32,817 nucleotides of DNA from Chara braunii (lineage: Eukaryota; Streptophyta; Charophyceae; Charales; Characeae), in the NCBI GenBank assembly GCA_003427395.1, contig BFEA01000262.1:1229338-1262154 (forward strand), in the 5' to 3' direction. Of the stretch, positions 1-10,850 are shown piece by piece (positions within the stretch are counted from its first letter, which is position 1; each line of letters begins with the position of its first letter). The translations under genes and the position numbers were made by a program. The notes beneath the pieces were generated by a model that was given only the letters and a program-made list of their open reading frames with translations, was not told the DNA's origin and did not search any database.

Positions 1-56
1 AACAAAGCCCCGTCAGGCGGATGTGGCAACCCCTCCACCACCCCCTCCTCCAGTTC

Positions 57-115
57 CCCCGCCCCCCCCCTCCTTCCCCCCCCCCCCCCCTCCTTCCGTT
101 CCCCCCCCCCCCCCT
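57..115. repeat. Poly-C low-complexity tract
   Basis: Runs of 9-14 C separated by short CTCCTT or CGTT interruptions. The proline-rich reading frame across it is a by-product of base composition and is not a gene. Confidence 0.9.
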
Positions 116-330
116 CTCCCTCTCTTTGCGGGCGAAGGACGACGGACGCGATGGTGACGGCGCCATCAACCAGGGGACCTTCCACTCCGCATGCGGACAA
201 GGCGAGGAGGTGGCACTACAACGACTCTCACGACTCTCCATCGCCATCGTCGTCGTCATCCTTCGTTTCATCGGTGAGAGGTCCCCGTCCCCAACCAATC
301 CATCCTTACTGCTACGTCACGATCCGCTAA

Positions 331-1389
331 CCCGGCATTATAGTTGAAGTTGATTCCGCACGCCGCCCACTCAGGGATGTAGTTGGGAAATGTACTCAAT
401 GCCACTAGCGGCTTCCCAAGGCGATACAATACAATATTCACAGAGTCGACAATATGTTTGCGCCAGTTGAATGCCTACGACCCCGCCGCCAACAGTGTCG
501 GCTTCGTGACGAGCTGCGAGTAGTGTGACGCCTCGTAGTGAGAACGGGCGCCGTCACCACTCACGCGCATGATCCACATTTTGGTTGTGAGAAGAAGGTG
601 GAAGGCGTCCCAGATTTTATTGAGCCTGGACTAGGAAATCATCCCGTTCTCGGACCACTGGCCTCCACGGAGCGCATCTTGGAAGCAGGACGCTAAATGC
701 AAGACTGTGGACTCCTGAAGGGCAGCCATGTCGTCGTCCTCCAGCCTGTCGTGGATGTACGCCCCAGAATACCACAACAGAATGTCCATCTTGAGGTCGA
801 GCATACGATAAACAACGCTGGGAGAAACCACCCTCGACCAATCCAGGGACTGCCACACTGGTTTTGCCAGATCTGTCGGGCAGTCCACTTACACATACGA
901 CTCTGTGCGGGCGAAACCATCGGATCTGGAAGGGGACCTGAAAATCCACCTGTGGATCACGCCCATGGCCACGTTCTCCGTCCTTCTCGCCCTACGAAGA
1001 GCTAGATTGCGATGCGCTGGATCTTCGATCCAGAAGCGGAGGACGTCGTTCGTTGGCATCATTAGGCATGCGGGAACGTTGGCCCTAGCATCACCATTCA
1101 CAATCGCGCAGTAGTAGTCTGCGCAAGAGTGCACAGCATCGACGATTAGGCGACCAAGTCTTGCCCCCCCGAATGCCTTTCCGTCCGTCCACAACTTGGA
1201 CTTTGCGTCCAAGTCGTCCTCCTGCAGCGATTTTTTCTTCCTCTTCATGAGAGGCTCGTCGTCGTCGTCGGCGGCCACCGGAGTACGCTTAGTCGTCTGC
1301 TCTTTCCTTCCCGCCTCCTCGCGCGTCTCCTCTTCTCGCCTCTCCCCCCCCGGTGCTGGCAACGCCGTGGACAGCCGCGCTTGCCACAT
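331..1389 (-). pseudogene. Decayed gene of unknown family, one frame with three stops
   Basis: On the minus strand one frame runs from an ATG at 1387-1389 to about 331 and stays protein-like throughout, broken only by TAA at 889-891, TAG at 631-633 and TAG at 475-477. The N-terminal 80 residues are charged (an Arg/Glu-rich stretch, DDDDE, then KRKKK, a possible nuclear localisation signal). The rest looks like a compact helical domain, with phrases such as NDVLRFWIEDPAHRNLALRR, LAKPVWQSLDWSRVVSPSVV, FNWRKHIVDSVNIVLYRLGK and PLVALSTFPNYIPEWAACGI. The similar protein character on both sides of every stop argues for one former coding sequence of about 350 codons. I do not recognise the family. 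A nuclear DNA-binding or transposon-derived protein is possible but unproven. The first stop overlaps a good splice-donor hexamer, so an intron there cannot be excluded. Confidence 0.6.
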
Positions 1390-1678
1390 TCGGTACCTAA
1401 AGCACCCTGCCTGATGACCTGGCTACGGTATTCGACGGATCGACGAGGCGACTTTGGAAGACATGCTCCCTTGGTACACCGTCTCTCCAAAACCCCAGTG
1501 TCAGTGTCTCCATGGAATGCCCCTCCATGGGTGAGCTCTGCTTCCCCCCATCACGCCCTCTGTTCCCTCCAGACGCAACTTTTTGGACTTTGGGACGTGT
1601 CCCCTTCCCACCTGACCACCTCTGCCTTCATCGGGGCTGTCTCGTTTTTTCTGCTGTGACTGTCCACACGGCCTCATG

Positions 1679-1691
1679 TTTTTTTTTTTTT

Positions 1692-1750
<59 letters not shown>
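1679..1750. repeat. Compound microsatellite T(n)-(CT)n-(AT)n
   Basis: T14 at 1679-1692, CT repeats to about 1708, then AT repeats to 1750 with one G interruption. Reading frames through it on either strand are low-complexity artefacts. Confidence 0.95.
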
Positions 1751-2217
1751 CCAGACGAGAGTGGTCCTCGATGTTGACACTGTGGCGGGAAGACTGTTGA
1801 CGGCTCGCCTGCGGAGACAGCGATGGACGCACCAGTCGTCAGATCGTACCTGCGCTTCGTTGGCGACCATGTTCAAATCATCGGGCGACGAAAGAACTAC
1901 GTTGAGGCAGGTGACGACATACGCGTGGAGGCGCCCTGCACATGATGTGAAGCATACCCGCGTCGGTCCATTATATTGCCTTGCATCACCGCTCCCTGCC
2001 TCGGCGGCCTTCCGACAATATGGCGTTTAGTCAATGAGGTTGCGCAGACAATTGAACTCCTTCCGGCTGCCAGCGATCGACATCGACTGAGAGCGAAAGG
2101 TCGCCACCCCCAAGCGAAGTGACCGGCGGCCTGCTTTGTCGCCACATGCATCCTCGTTCCAGTTGTTGGTTGAATGTGCCTTTTTCCCGCTATCGAGCGC
2201 ATCGGTCCCACGCAGGG
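1751..2217. other. Unassigned, GC-moderate stretch
   Basis: Short open frames on both strands have no recognisable domain and no consistent codon signal. No repeat or RNA gene was recognised. Confidence 0.4.
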
Positions 2218-2515
2218 CGGGACCCTCCCGGCCGCGTCACGCAGGAGTTGGTCTACCTCATCGAGATATAGATGGAGCTTTCACAAGCCACTCTGGCCCA
2301 GTGCGCCAACCATACCTCTCGCGAGCCCCTACGACAGGATAGGGCCAACACGAGGTACAACTTACCTCCACCTGCGGGAGTTGTCACCTCCTTTCGATGG
2401 GCGTATCCCCGTCGAGCTACCAGTGCACAGTATGAAAGCTAATCAGTTGCAATCGCAGAGGTGGACCGGTCGAGGGCGTTTCTCGTTCGTTGTAGCATAG
2501 GCGGTACGAGCGGTT
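2218..2515 (+). repeat. Dispersed repeat, copy A
   Basis: Aligns by eye, same strand, with 14776-15091. Shared blocks include CCCCTACGACAGG, ACAACT-ACCT, GGCGTATC, CGAGCTAC, GCAGAGGT and AGGGC, in the same order and at similar spacing over about 300 bp. Open frames through it are not conserved between the copies, so this is more likely a non-coding mobile repeat or LTR remnant than a gene. Confidence 0.65.
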
Positions 2516-2844
2516 TTACGCCTTTATCGGACCCGCACGGGAACCGACGCACTGGGTGGCTGGAGTCCCAAGCGTGACTCATTGTCGGTCGACTATGACG
2601 CATCTTACATACCACACGTTACATCACAACTCTGACACACATGGAACGACACAGAACAAACAACCCAAACAATCCTAGTTCCTTCAGTCTTCATCCCATA
2701 ACCTTCCGATGCGGAAAATCGGATAGGCGACGCATGTGAAACTTAGTATAAACCCACGCGGATGCAGAGTCTTCTCATATCGACTAGCAATGCATGAATA
2801 CATAAGCAGTCGCAATGATGGAGTACTATGTAGTGCCCATAATC
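2516..2844. other. Unassigned stretch
   Basis: No gene, RNA gene or repeat recognised here. Confidence 0.4.
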
Positions 2845-2929
2845 AAGCGGTCCCTCGTGAATCCGAGTACCGCTTATGACACTCAAGTGTCAATCTCGAA
2901 GTATCGTGAGGGTCAACCCCTTCACGATA
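2845..2929. other. Three consecutive stem-loops
   Basis: Hairpin 1 (2845-2875): AAGCGGT pairs with ACCGCTT, then CTCG with CGAG inside. Hairpin 2 (2877-2892): TGACACT pairs with AGTGTCA over a 2-nt turn. Hairpin 3 (2902-2929): TATCGTGA pairs with TCACGATA, then GGGT with ACCC. The hairpins are almost contiguous. The strand and any transcript are unknown; this could be a structured RNA or part of a mobile element. Confidence 0.55.
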
Positions 2930-3052
2930 TTGCATAACTGAAGGAACAGTCGTTTAACCCTTGTGACACCTTCGACCCTTAGGCTTAGTGTCCCGTGGGC
3001 AGGGCAAATAGGCGCTGTGCGGGGGGTGATCCCTTCCACGCGGAGTCTAGGA

Positions 3053-3093
3053 CCTGGGATGTCCTGGACAAGGACCTTGAATCCCGTCCCAGG
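3053..3093. other. Nested stem-loop
   Basis: CCTGGG (3053-3058) pairs with CCCAGG (3088-3093) around an inner GTCCT/AGGAC stem (3061-3065 with 3071-3075). A weaker purine/pyrimidine hairpin lies at about 3133-3158. Confidence 0.45.
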
Positions 3094-3159
3094 ACCAACG
3101 TCCGACTAAGAAACTTTTAAGAAACAAAACGGTAAAGGAAGGGAGTCTCCTTCCCTTTC

Positions 3160-3944
3160 TCAATCTCAACCCAAATTAAACCCTCAGGCGTGGGCTCTTT
3201 AGGTCATGCAAACACTCAAACATAGGTATGTATGTATATATATAAGAGGGAAATAATTATGTGAGGATCACTTCTCACAATCACAATCTGACTCCTTTTG
3301 GCCATATATATGTATGTCATCGCAGACAATCAATTCCAAAGTCTGAATCATAAAACATACTTGCTATCACATCAAAGAATCAACCAAAAGTCCACATACT
3401 ACACGGGGTTAACTTCAACTAATCTCTGTACTCATACCCCTCGCTTTAGCTATGCAAGCCCCAACCTTTGTCCAACCTTCCAAAAATAAATACTGAGCAC
3501 CTTTGTTAAATGACCATTCAATACAAGTCCAAGTGAAAACCTTAATAAAATAATAGAAACCACCAGGGCTAAAGCCTTTTAGGTTGGGTAATGAGAATGA
3601 ATTGGAGTTGAGTCGTAAACCGACGAATCGAAAACCGACTTGTTATCAATTGATAATAGAAGATAATCCTCGTGGGATCAATCTGAAACTAGTTTTAATC
3701 TTGAATCGAATCGATCCAAAAGACTTGTAATACGAGACATGTCAATTCCCAGACTATGTTCATAATTGTATGAAGAATAAGTCCCCATAACATGTTCTCA
3801 CTCAAGACTCTCCTGATAACCAAGCCTAAGTTTGTCTCTAAGTCAATACCTTAGGAAATGTAGATCTATTGCAGAATTTCCTCTATATAGAGTGGATTGT
3901 CAAAATCGTTACCTGTCAAAATATAATTTATCTCCCTTAAACCA
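3160..3944. other. Unassigned AT-rich stretch
   Basis: Only short open frames (at most about 63 codons) without protein-like features. No repeat recognised. Confidence 0.4.
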
Positions 3945-4440
3945 AACAAAATTTCGGCAGCACTTCTCGTAGGAAAAGTGTCTTTTCAAAATTTTATATT
4001 AGCTTAAATATAAAAAACTTTCAACTCAAAAAAACCAAATTTTGTCTAACTCTTTGAATTAAAAAACTTTGGGCAGCAATCCCTTTAAAATCTGAAATTT
4101 TTCATATTTTTACTAAGTCAGATATGAACTCAAACATAAGAGTTGAGCTCTATTAAGACAAAATTTAACTAACTCATTAGATTTCTAAAAATTTCGGCAG
4201 CGCTTCCCGTAGGGAAGATAGTTTTTCAAAATTTATACAAAGCTAAGTAAAAAATCTAGAAATAACTTTGACTTGTCTAACTCCCTAAATTAGTGAAAAT
4301 TTGGGCAGCACTCCCTTTAGAAAATGAGACTTTCCATATTTTTACTAAGTCATAAAAAGTTAGATCACTGAACTTTTGAAAAGTCAAAGTTTGACTAACT
4401 CCTTGGTTTTGTAAAAATTCCGCTAGCACTTTCCGTAGAA
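3945..4440 (+). repeat. Alternating A-B-A-B-A tandem repeat, about 115-bp units
   Basis: Five diverged units start near 3950, 4067, 4190, 4297 and 4416. Units 1, 3 and 5 (type A) begin like TTTCGGCAGC followed by a small hairpin around CGTAG. Units 2 and 4 (type B) begin TTTGGGCAGCA.TCCCTTTA and share CATATTTTTACTAAGTCA. Most units also hold a CTAACTC box. This gives a roughly 235-bp dimeric higher-order repeat with no coding potential. The similarity is clear but imperfect, so the array is old. Confidence 0.7.
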
Positions 4441-4758
4441 AAAGTGACTTACCAAGATTTATGTAAGACCAAGTATAACAAAAGATCCTCGAAAATGCAG
4501 AAATTGACCTAAGTAAAATAAATTCAACTTAGAAAATGTCAGAATTGAAATTAACTCCTATAACTCTAGCACGTGGCGAACATCTAAAACAACTACCTGT
4601 TAAACTGAAACTTAGACCAAATACTAACCTCACTTAACCATATGCAAGGTCAAACCACAAGGGTAACTACTCTCACCAGCCCCAAGTCAACCTGGTCAAA
4701 CAATAGTTTGTATTCTTTCAATGATTTATCCCTTATAACCAACTTACATAAGGCGTAA
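4441..4758. other. Unassigned AT-rich stretch
   Basis: The tail of the last tandem unit fades out here. Nothing else recognised. Confidence 0.4.
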
Positions 4759-5484
4759 AGCTAGATCACCCAATCTTATGGGAACCTGTCTAGCTCAGTC
4801 ATTGGATATACACAAACACATGGCACTACAACCTTGCTCTTCCTTGGGCATATGACTAGGTCGTCCGACCTAGTCGCCCTGAACTATTTAAGTATCCAAG
4901 TTGTATATAATTGTCTGTCCTTAGTCTTTTAAGGTAACATATGACTGAACCGATTATCTTAGATCAAGGTTCAACCTGCCCCTTCTTACCTCAAGTTTAT
5001 TCTTAATTCATACTTGCTTCAGTTAATGATAAGTTATAGTCAGACCATCCAATCTTATGAAGAAATATATGATTAACCTGTTCATAAATAAAATAATATA
5101 AAAATATAAACAAGTTTACCCGTTTGGTTCTAACATGTGCGTGGCTCCAGACCGGACCACCCAATCTTATGGGAACCTGTCCAGTCCTTTGCCTGAATTC
5201 CCCCTCAGAATAAAACAAGGGAGAGTCCAGGTAATCTAATTTTATGGAACATACTTAACCCTCTTTCATAAATTAACAAAACATAAGAAAAACTCAAAGA
5301 AACAAGGCAACCAAGCCATCTAATCTTATGAAAAAATGCTCAGTCCCTGAAAAAAACAAACGCAAACAACCCTCGCAAGTCAAGCAACCAGACCACCCAA
5401 CTTTATGGAAACCTGTCTGGTCTTTCAGACAATCGAAAATAAACATATCGTTGGGCCCTCCAATCTTATGCAGACTCTCCCAGC
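4759..5484. repeat. Array of seven stem-loop motifs with a conserved loop
   Basis: A motif like CACCCAATCTTATGGGAACC recurs near 4766, 5044, 5157, 5232, 5317, 5394 and 5457, spaced about 60-280 bp. In four copies the flanks are complementary but differ in sequence: AGCTAGA/TCTAGCT (4759-4765 with 4789-4795), GACCGGAC/GTCCAGTC with one mismatch (around 5158), ACCAGAC/GTCTGGT (5387-5393 with 5415-5421) and GTTGGG/CCCAGC with one G-U (5450-5455 with 5479-5484). The best-kept loops also allow an inner CCCA/TGGG pairing. The remaining three copies lack a clear stem. Short minus-strand frames across it give repeated peptides, which I regard as a by-product. Confidence 0.65.
4854..4875. other. Perfect 10-bp hairpin
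   Basis: GACTAGGTCG and its exact complement CGACCTAGTC are separated by 2 nt, lying between the first two copies of the stem-loop array. Confidence 0.7.
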
Positions 5485-5773
5485 CTGTGGTTGACCCAGT
5501 CAAATGCAGATAATACCACCTTCCTCCCATCTTTCCCCCAAATGCAACCCCTTTTAGCAATCTTCTTGAAGTCAAACAACAAAGCTGAAACTGAACTTGC
5601 TCAATCATTCTCTTACTTAAGTCTGGTTTGTCATGAAAGTCAACATAAAGTTAAAGTAGGGATGCAAGCAGTATACTTAATCAAATTGTAAAAGGGTGTA
5701 CAAATAGGGGTTACAACTAGGTTTATCGAGGGGAAGCAATGACTACCTCTCAGTTCCCTGTCTCCAGAACTCC

Positions 5774-5845
5774 TTCTTAGTTCCGGCAGAGCTCCCGCAA
5801 TCGGTGGGCAGACTCCCCACAGAGTCTTGTTGCGGTCCTACGGGT
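5774..5845 (+). repeat. Isolated pair of GGCAG-plus-hairpin boxes
   Basis: CCGGCAGAGCTCCC and GGGCAGACTCCCC stand about 30 bp apart and resemble the A and B boxes of the 3945-4440 array. The second is followed by GAGTC, forming a GACTC/GAGTC hairpin over CCCACA. Confidence 0.4.
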
Positions 5846-6633
5846 TGCAATCCCACCTGCCGCCTTCCTCTCTGAACAAGATTGAACTTAGATTAAGAAA
5901 GACAAAATGAGAAGTTTCAGACGCTCGAGATACAAGAAGGGGACAAACTCAATATGCAGCAACTTAGCCAGCCGAAGTCCAACCGTTGTCCATTGACTCC
6001 CTGACAACTCTCCAAATTACAACGATAATCCTTTCGCAGAAGTCTAATGCCACTTCCAACCTTACGATGTCGCCACTTCTTACCAAATTGCTGCTACGCG
6101 ACCCTAGATGGGTGTATCCTTGTGCTTTAGTCGATATGCGGACTCAGTAAGAAACTGCACGTTTAACAATCATGCGCAACAACGACACACCTCAACAATG
6201 TATAACGGAAGCGTAACTCAATAAGTAGAGGCAGTTTAACATACTTACTAAAGGCTCATCCTCAGCGCAACATCCCAGCTGCCCTTGGCAATAGTGCCCG
6301 ATAGCCTTTAGTGAGGACCGTAGGCACAGCGGCATGCAACATCTCACAGTGTCATTTGCAATTGGTAGGCCACACGCAATGGTGGCAAATGCCCAGTATC
6401 ATCGATACACGCAAGCAAAGAGGAGCAGTGCCACTGTCTGTTCTAGTCAACGTTGCGCCGGTCTATTCTCCTTCAAAGACGCCCCTCAGTCCTCCGAGTC
6501 ACAACAAATGTGCTCCTTAGCTAAGTATCTTAGAGCAGAACACAACAAACAGACCGTGTTCACCTACCCATACTCCTTCCCCTTTGACCGGGCGACTACC
6601 TAGGTATGCCCTCGGACTGCAAACCACTATGCC
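5846..6633. other. Unassigned stretch
   Basis: Short open frames only, none protein-like. No RNA gene recognised. Confidence 0.4.
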
Positions 6634-6725
6634 CGCTAGCTCGATTGACTGCAAAACAGTCCGCCTGCTGGCTCGATTGACTGCAAAACAGTCCGCCTGT
6701 TGGCTCGATTGACTGCAAACAAACC
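6634..6725. repeat. 32-bp minisatellite, about 2.8 copies
   Basis: The block GGCTCGATTGACTGCAAAAC followed by AGTCCGCCTG recurs with TCGATTGA at 6641, 6673 and 6705. Confidence 0.9.
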
Positions 6726-6749
6726 TGTTCGACAAGGCTTGCTCACTCG

Positions 6750-6752
<3 letters not shown>

Positions 6753-6818
<66 letters not shown>
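6753..6818. repeat. (TC)n microsatellite
   Basis: About 33 uninterrupted TC dinucleotides. Confidence 0.98.
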
Positions 6819-6822
<4 letters not shown>

Positions 6823-8930
6823 TTAGCGTGCAGTTGTAGCACCGCTTACGGCCCGACGCATTCGGCTAACATGCTTAGCAACACACCACCTCCATCGCTA
6901 GCATGAACGAAATCCGAATGAATCCTCCGTTGGAACGCGGACAGTTGCACTCCTGCCGTTAAACCAATTTCCTGATCGAACACCTCCGTTATTACGACCT
7001 CATTCGGTTATACTGCACATCTCCCTTACACTTTGTCAGAATGCCAACGACACGTAGCAACACACAGCAAAACACAACCTACGCAGTCACCTGCAGTCGA
7101 ACTACCACCTATTGGTTCCTCGACGATTCTCCTAATCACGGTAAAGGCCTCTCCCCTCAACATAACTGAGTTCGCTGCAGCCAGACTCAACGAGATATAG
7201 TAAAGTAACATGTCACGACGCTGTGCACAGCAAAACACAGTCGCAGTAACGGTGGCAACGAGATATGCAGCAACGTTGTCACGTAAGAAGACAGTTGGAG
7301 CGTCAGTGCTTCCCTTTCAGCAAGTGCGCCGTTCCCAATCAACAGGTAAACCTCCAACTCCCGTGATGACCTCTTTTTGCCGCTTTAGTCCGTTGATCGG
7401 ATGGACAGTGTATTGGTCACAGGTAAGTCTTCCACTTTGTGATCCACCTCTTGCTACGTCCAACTGATTGAGACGAGCAAGCCTGAAAGAATCCGCCGCT
7501 AAAATACGGAAAGAAACGCCCTGGCTTTTAACCGTACTTGGTTTGCTCCGCAACCAGACTTCCGACCCATCTTGTATCGCGAGCTTAATCCCCGAGGTAA
7601 ACCCTCTCTCGTCGTCCACAAAATGAATAAAGTCATAATGATTTCTTTTGTTAAATCATGACCAAATACACCAGCCCGGAAACGCAGGCAGCGACGCTCA
7701 GTGCTAGCCAAGGAAAACAAAAACGGCGAGAAGGCTCCGCTGTACCGTAGTCGAGAAGGTGAGCACCGCCTGTGTCGAGCATCACTGCACCAAGAACAGG
7801 AACCTTACTTAATCGAGGAAGGAGTGAACGCGGCAAGAGTCATATTGGCCGATCAGAATCTCGATTGGCGATGATCCGCATCATGTCACAACAGAGACCA
7901 TCGCTCGCTATGATGAAGGCCACCACCTTCATTACTGAATGAGTAGAAATGCCACATACTTTCAATTATAAATCCGGGAAGAATGTCTCCTGAATCTACC
8001 CTTAAGGCCTGACCAAATACAAACCCGACGCCACCATTCTTCTACGCTCGCTCAACTGATCTTCTTGAGCAGCCACCGATGCCTACACCTACCAATCTAA
8101 CGCCCCAATGCCAAAACTAATGTCAGCAGCGGGTTCACCCCACCCAAGAACCTTCGGTTAGTCTCCGACTCGATTTTCGTCAACAATCTAGTGAGATCCT
8201 CGTTCTTTTCGCGCAGCCATATCCACCTTTACGATAGCTCCCGCGCATGCCTTTCCCTTACTAACTTCCTTCCTACTAACTTTTTAGCTAAACTGACTTC
8301 AAATCCACGTTCGCCTCGGCCTAAACTCTCGGAATCGGGTCTTAGTTCATCGAAATCAGCCAAGGATTAAGGGCGCCATGTACTTTCAACCATCATTATC
8401 TCTTCCTTTCTCTCGATATCCGCACACGTCTTTTCCTGTTTATCTCTTCCTACACTAACCTCCTCGCTATTATAACCTCACTAATGGATTCGCCCCGTCA
8501 AAAGAACGCCTAACCACTATTTTCCCTTGCTTGTTCCTTCCAAAGGGCGAGTGTAATACATGTTTATTCGATCACCATATCTGCCCCTCCCTGTGTCGTT
8601 GTGCCCGTCCTTTTCCCTTGCACGCACCTGACCCACTTTGCGTCCGGATTCGACTTCATACCGCTGCCTCCACTTCACCTCCGTACCCCGTCTTCTTCTT
8701 CTTTAACACAGCGTTCGGTAGCAGCGGCCTGACAGCGCTCAACGCAGTCTAGCATTCTTGGCTAGTCCGACTGTTCCTCGAGAAAGCCTCCTATACCCAA
8801 CTCGTCGGATGAGTGCGGGTAATATCGCCGCAAGCGCTTGCCAGAGTTTTCTTTGCCCTGCTTCGCTTAGGTAGGGTGCGGGCAATATCGCCGCAAACTC
8901 TTGTTCGTAGTTCATTTTTTTAAGATATAT
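6819..8930. other. Long stretch without recognisable genes
   Basis: Both strands carry only short frames (at most 100 codons) with no domain I can name. A 21-bp direct repeat with one mismatch (core AATATCGCCGCAA) occurs at 8813-8833 and 8876-8896, 63 bp apart. Old decayed transposon sequence is likely but not demonstrable by eye. Confidence 0.4.
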
Positions 8931-9167
8931 GTATATGAAAGTTTAATTTATATAATTATATGCTTTCTCTAAATTGATTGAAAAATAGCGACCTCATAAT
9001 TTTTTATCTTCTTTATTTTATGGTTTCATTAACCAATAACATGCTATCTAAAATATTCCTTTAAGAGATTAAATGCATAAAGCTCGACTCATTGGGATGA
9101 ATCAGAAAGTTTATGAGAGAAAATAGTTGATTAGTTAGGGTTTCTTCAGCCAGTCATAGAGGAGGGA

Positions 9168-9514
9168 ATTACCATTTCGTCAAAATGAATATCTTTAATT
9201 TTTTGAACGAAATTGAAACTGAGTTTTTTTGGCCGAAAACTCGTCAAAATTTGTTGCTCTTGAGGGTTCAATGTTTGTAAAATGCTGGACCCCCTGGCTG
9301 TACATGGACCTAGCTTGAGACTAGGGACATCCAAGAAGGACTGCCTGAATTTCCCTAGTCTCAAGTTAGGTCCATGTACAGCCAACGGGTCCAGCGCTTT
9401 ACATATATCGGACTCTCATGAACAACAAATTTTGACCAGTTTTCGACCAGAAAACTCGATTTCAATTTCGTAAAAAAAAACAAAAAGATGTCAATTTTGA
9501 CAAAATGATCGTTA
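9168..9514. mobile_element. Foldback MITE-like element, copy 1
   Basis: The whole segment is a long imperfect inverted repeat. The outer arms share CATTTCGTCAAAAT near 9171 with its near-complement near 9495-9509. Next come matching blocks GAAATTGAAA and TCGTCAAAATTTG with their complements. The innermost arms are a nearly perfect 32-bp pair (about 9296 to 9383) containing GGCTGTACATGGACCTA and its complement. Length about 347 bp, no coding capacity. A diverged relative lies at 10851-11216. Exact ends and target-site duplication are uncertain. Confidence 0.75.
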
Positions 9515-10210
9515 GGGACAAAACTGTGATTTTAGTTCTTTATTTATATTGTTCATTATGTTATACAAAAATGTTATTATTGCCCGACTTATAAACTTTC
9601 AAAACAATATAATTTTTCAAAAACTTAAATTTATAAAAAATCTCTAAATTTTAACGAAACTTATTTTTAAAATGAGTCTAGGTCTGATGTTTTTTCGGTT
9701 CTCCATAATATGAATGGTTTCCGAAAACTCTTCCATCTTCACTATACTCTCAAGGTAAATAATCATAAGTCGACAAAACAATTAGATTCCATGTCAGTAC
9801 TTATATTGCGTTATTGGGACTTGGTTCTTCCAAATCGTTATTTATGATGAGGAGACAAATATCCGTTGTAGGGTGAAATTAAATCAGTAATCTTTATGTT
9901 TTTACCACTTGATTTCTCATCATGATATTGACCCTATTGTATGGTGGTTCCCTATGTCTTTTGATCACTTACCTTTTTGTTATCTTGATGAATCTCCTCC
10001 TCCCCTATCGCCCCTAACTTCCTTGGAACAAGAAGAGAGGGGAGATTGGNAAAAAATGCCCGCCTGTAAACCATTCCTATTGTATTTTACTTTGAGGCAA
10101 AAAAAAACGATGTTGCAATATTTCCATTGTTACCGTTTGGACATCTGGATCCCATTTTGGTCCGTCCTCGTCTGGATGTTCAAGTGGACGTTTGGTCTGG
10201 TAGGTCCTAA
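9515..10210. other. Unassigned AT-rich stretch with one ambiguous base
   Basis: No gene seen. A single N stands at 10050. The short plus-strand frame at 9909-10223 passes through it and has no recognisable domain. Confidence 0.4.
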
Positions 10211-10541
10211 CTGCGTTGTATAACGTCCCCGTACGGAGCCTTTCCGTACAAAACGTACACGGGGACCTGTACGACTTGTACGCCCCCGTACGAAAAAGCA
10301 AAAAAAAAAAAAAAGGCATAAAAAAAATCCAAAAAACATACTATGTGATGCAACAACACAAAGCAAGCAACATTTGGCTGAGCATCATCTTCAGATTCTT
10401 ATTAAAATTTGAGAAAGCAAATAAAAACTATACCGGATTAAAAAAAAAAAAAAAAAAAAAAACTCGTACGGGGTCTCTAGCATACGAGTACAAGAGTACG
10501 AATCCGTACTCATACGAGGGTGCGTACAAGTGACAACGCAG
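10211..10541. mobile_element. GTAC-rich terminal-inverted-repeat element, complete copy
   Basis: The ends are CTGCGTTGT (10211-10219) and its complement ACAACGCAG (10533-10541). Subterminal regions on both sides are dense in CGTAC/GTACG words, with A-runs internal to them (about 10301-10314 and 10441-10462). A GTCCCCGT/ACGGGGAC hairpin lies near the left end (10224-10264). Flanks read GGTCCTAA and AGTCCTGAA, possibly a degenerated 8-bp target duplication. No coding capacity. The right part recurs at 12298-12455. Confidence 0.6.
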
Positions 10542-10675
10542 AGTCCTGAATTAAAAAAAAAAAGTTGAGGGAGTTCGTTCATGGTCCACCCCCCCAAAAA
10601 ATGTTTGGAGATTTTTTGACTATTTTTCGACACTTTTCGAAAGCCAAAGAGGGTTGGGCCGAAACTGATTCTGAT
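10542..10675. other. Short spacer
   Basis: No feature recognised apart from an A-run at about 10552-10563. Confidence 0.5.
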
Positions 10676-10805
10676 TGTGTGTGTGTGTGTGTCTGTATGT
10701 GTGTGCGTGTGTGTATGATTGATAGATAGATAGATAAATAGATAAATAGATAGACAGATAGATAGATAGATATAGATAGATAGATAAATAAATAGATAGA
10801 TATAG

Positions 10806-10836
<31 letters not shown>

Positions 10837-10850
10837 GATAGATAGATAAA
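10676..10850. repeat. (GT)n followed by (GATA)n microsatellite
   Basis: GT repeats with a few variants to about 10718, then GATA tetranucleotides with GATAAATA variants up to 10850, directly abutting a foldback element. Confidence 0.95.

Noticed and set aside
4759-5484. Stem-loop array considered as a CRISPR array or tRNA cluster
   Set aside because: Spacing is irregular, the repeats are diverged and carry no uniform spacers, and no cloverleaf with an anticodon arm can be drawn.
5003-5608. Minus-strand frames with repeated peptides such as HKIGWS and RLGGPVW
   Set aside because: The repetition follows from the stem-loop DNA repeats. Spacing is not a multiple of three and frames differ between copies.
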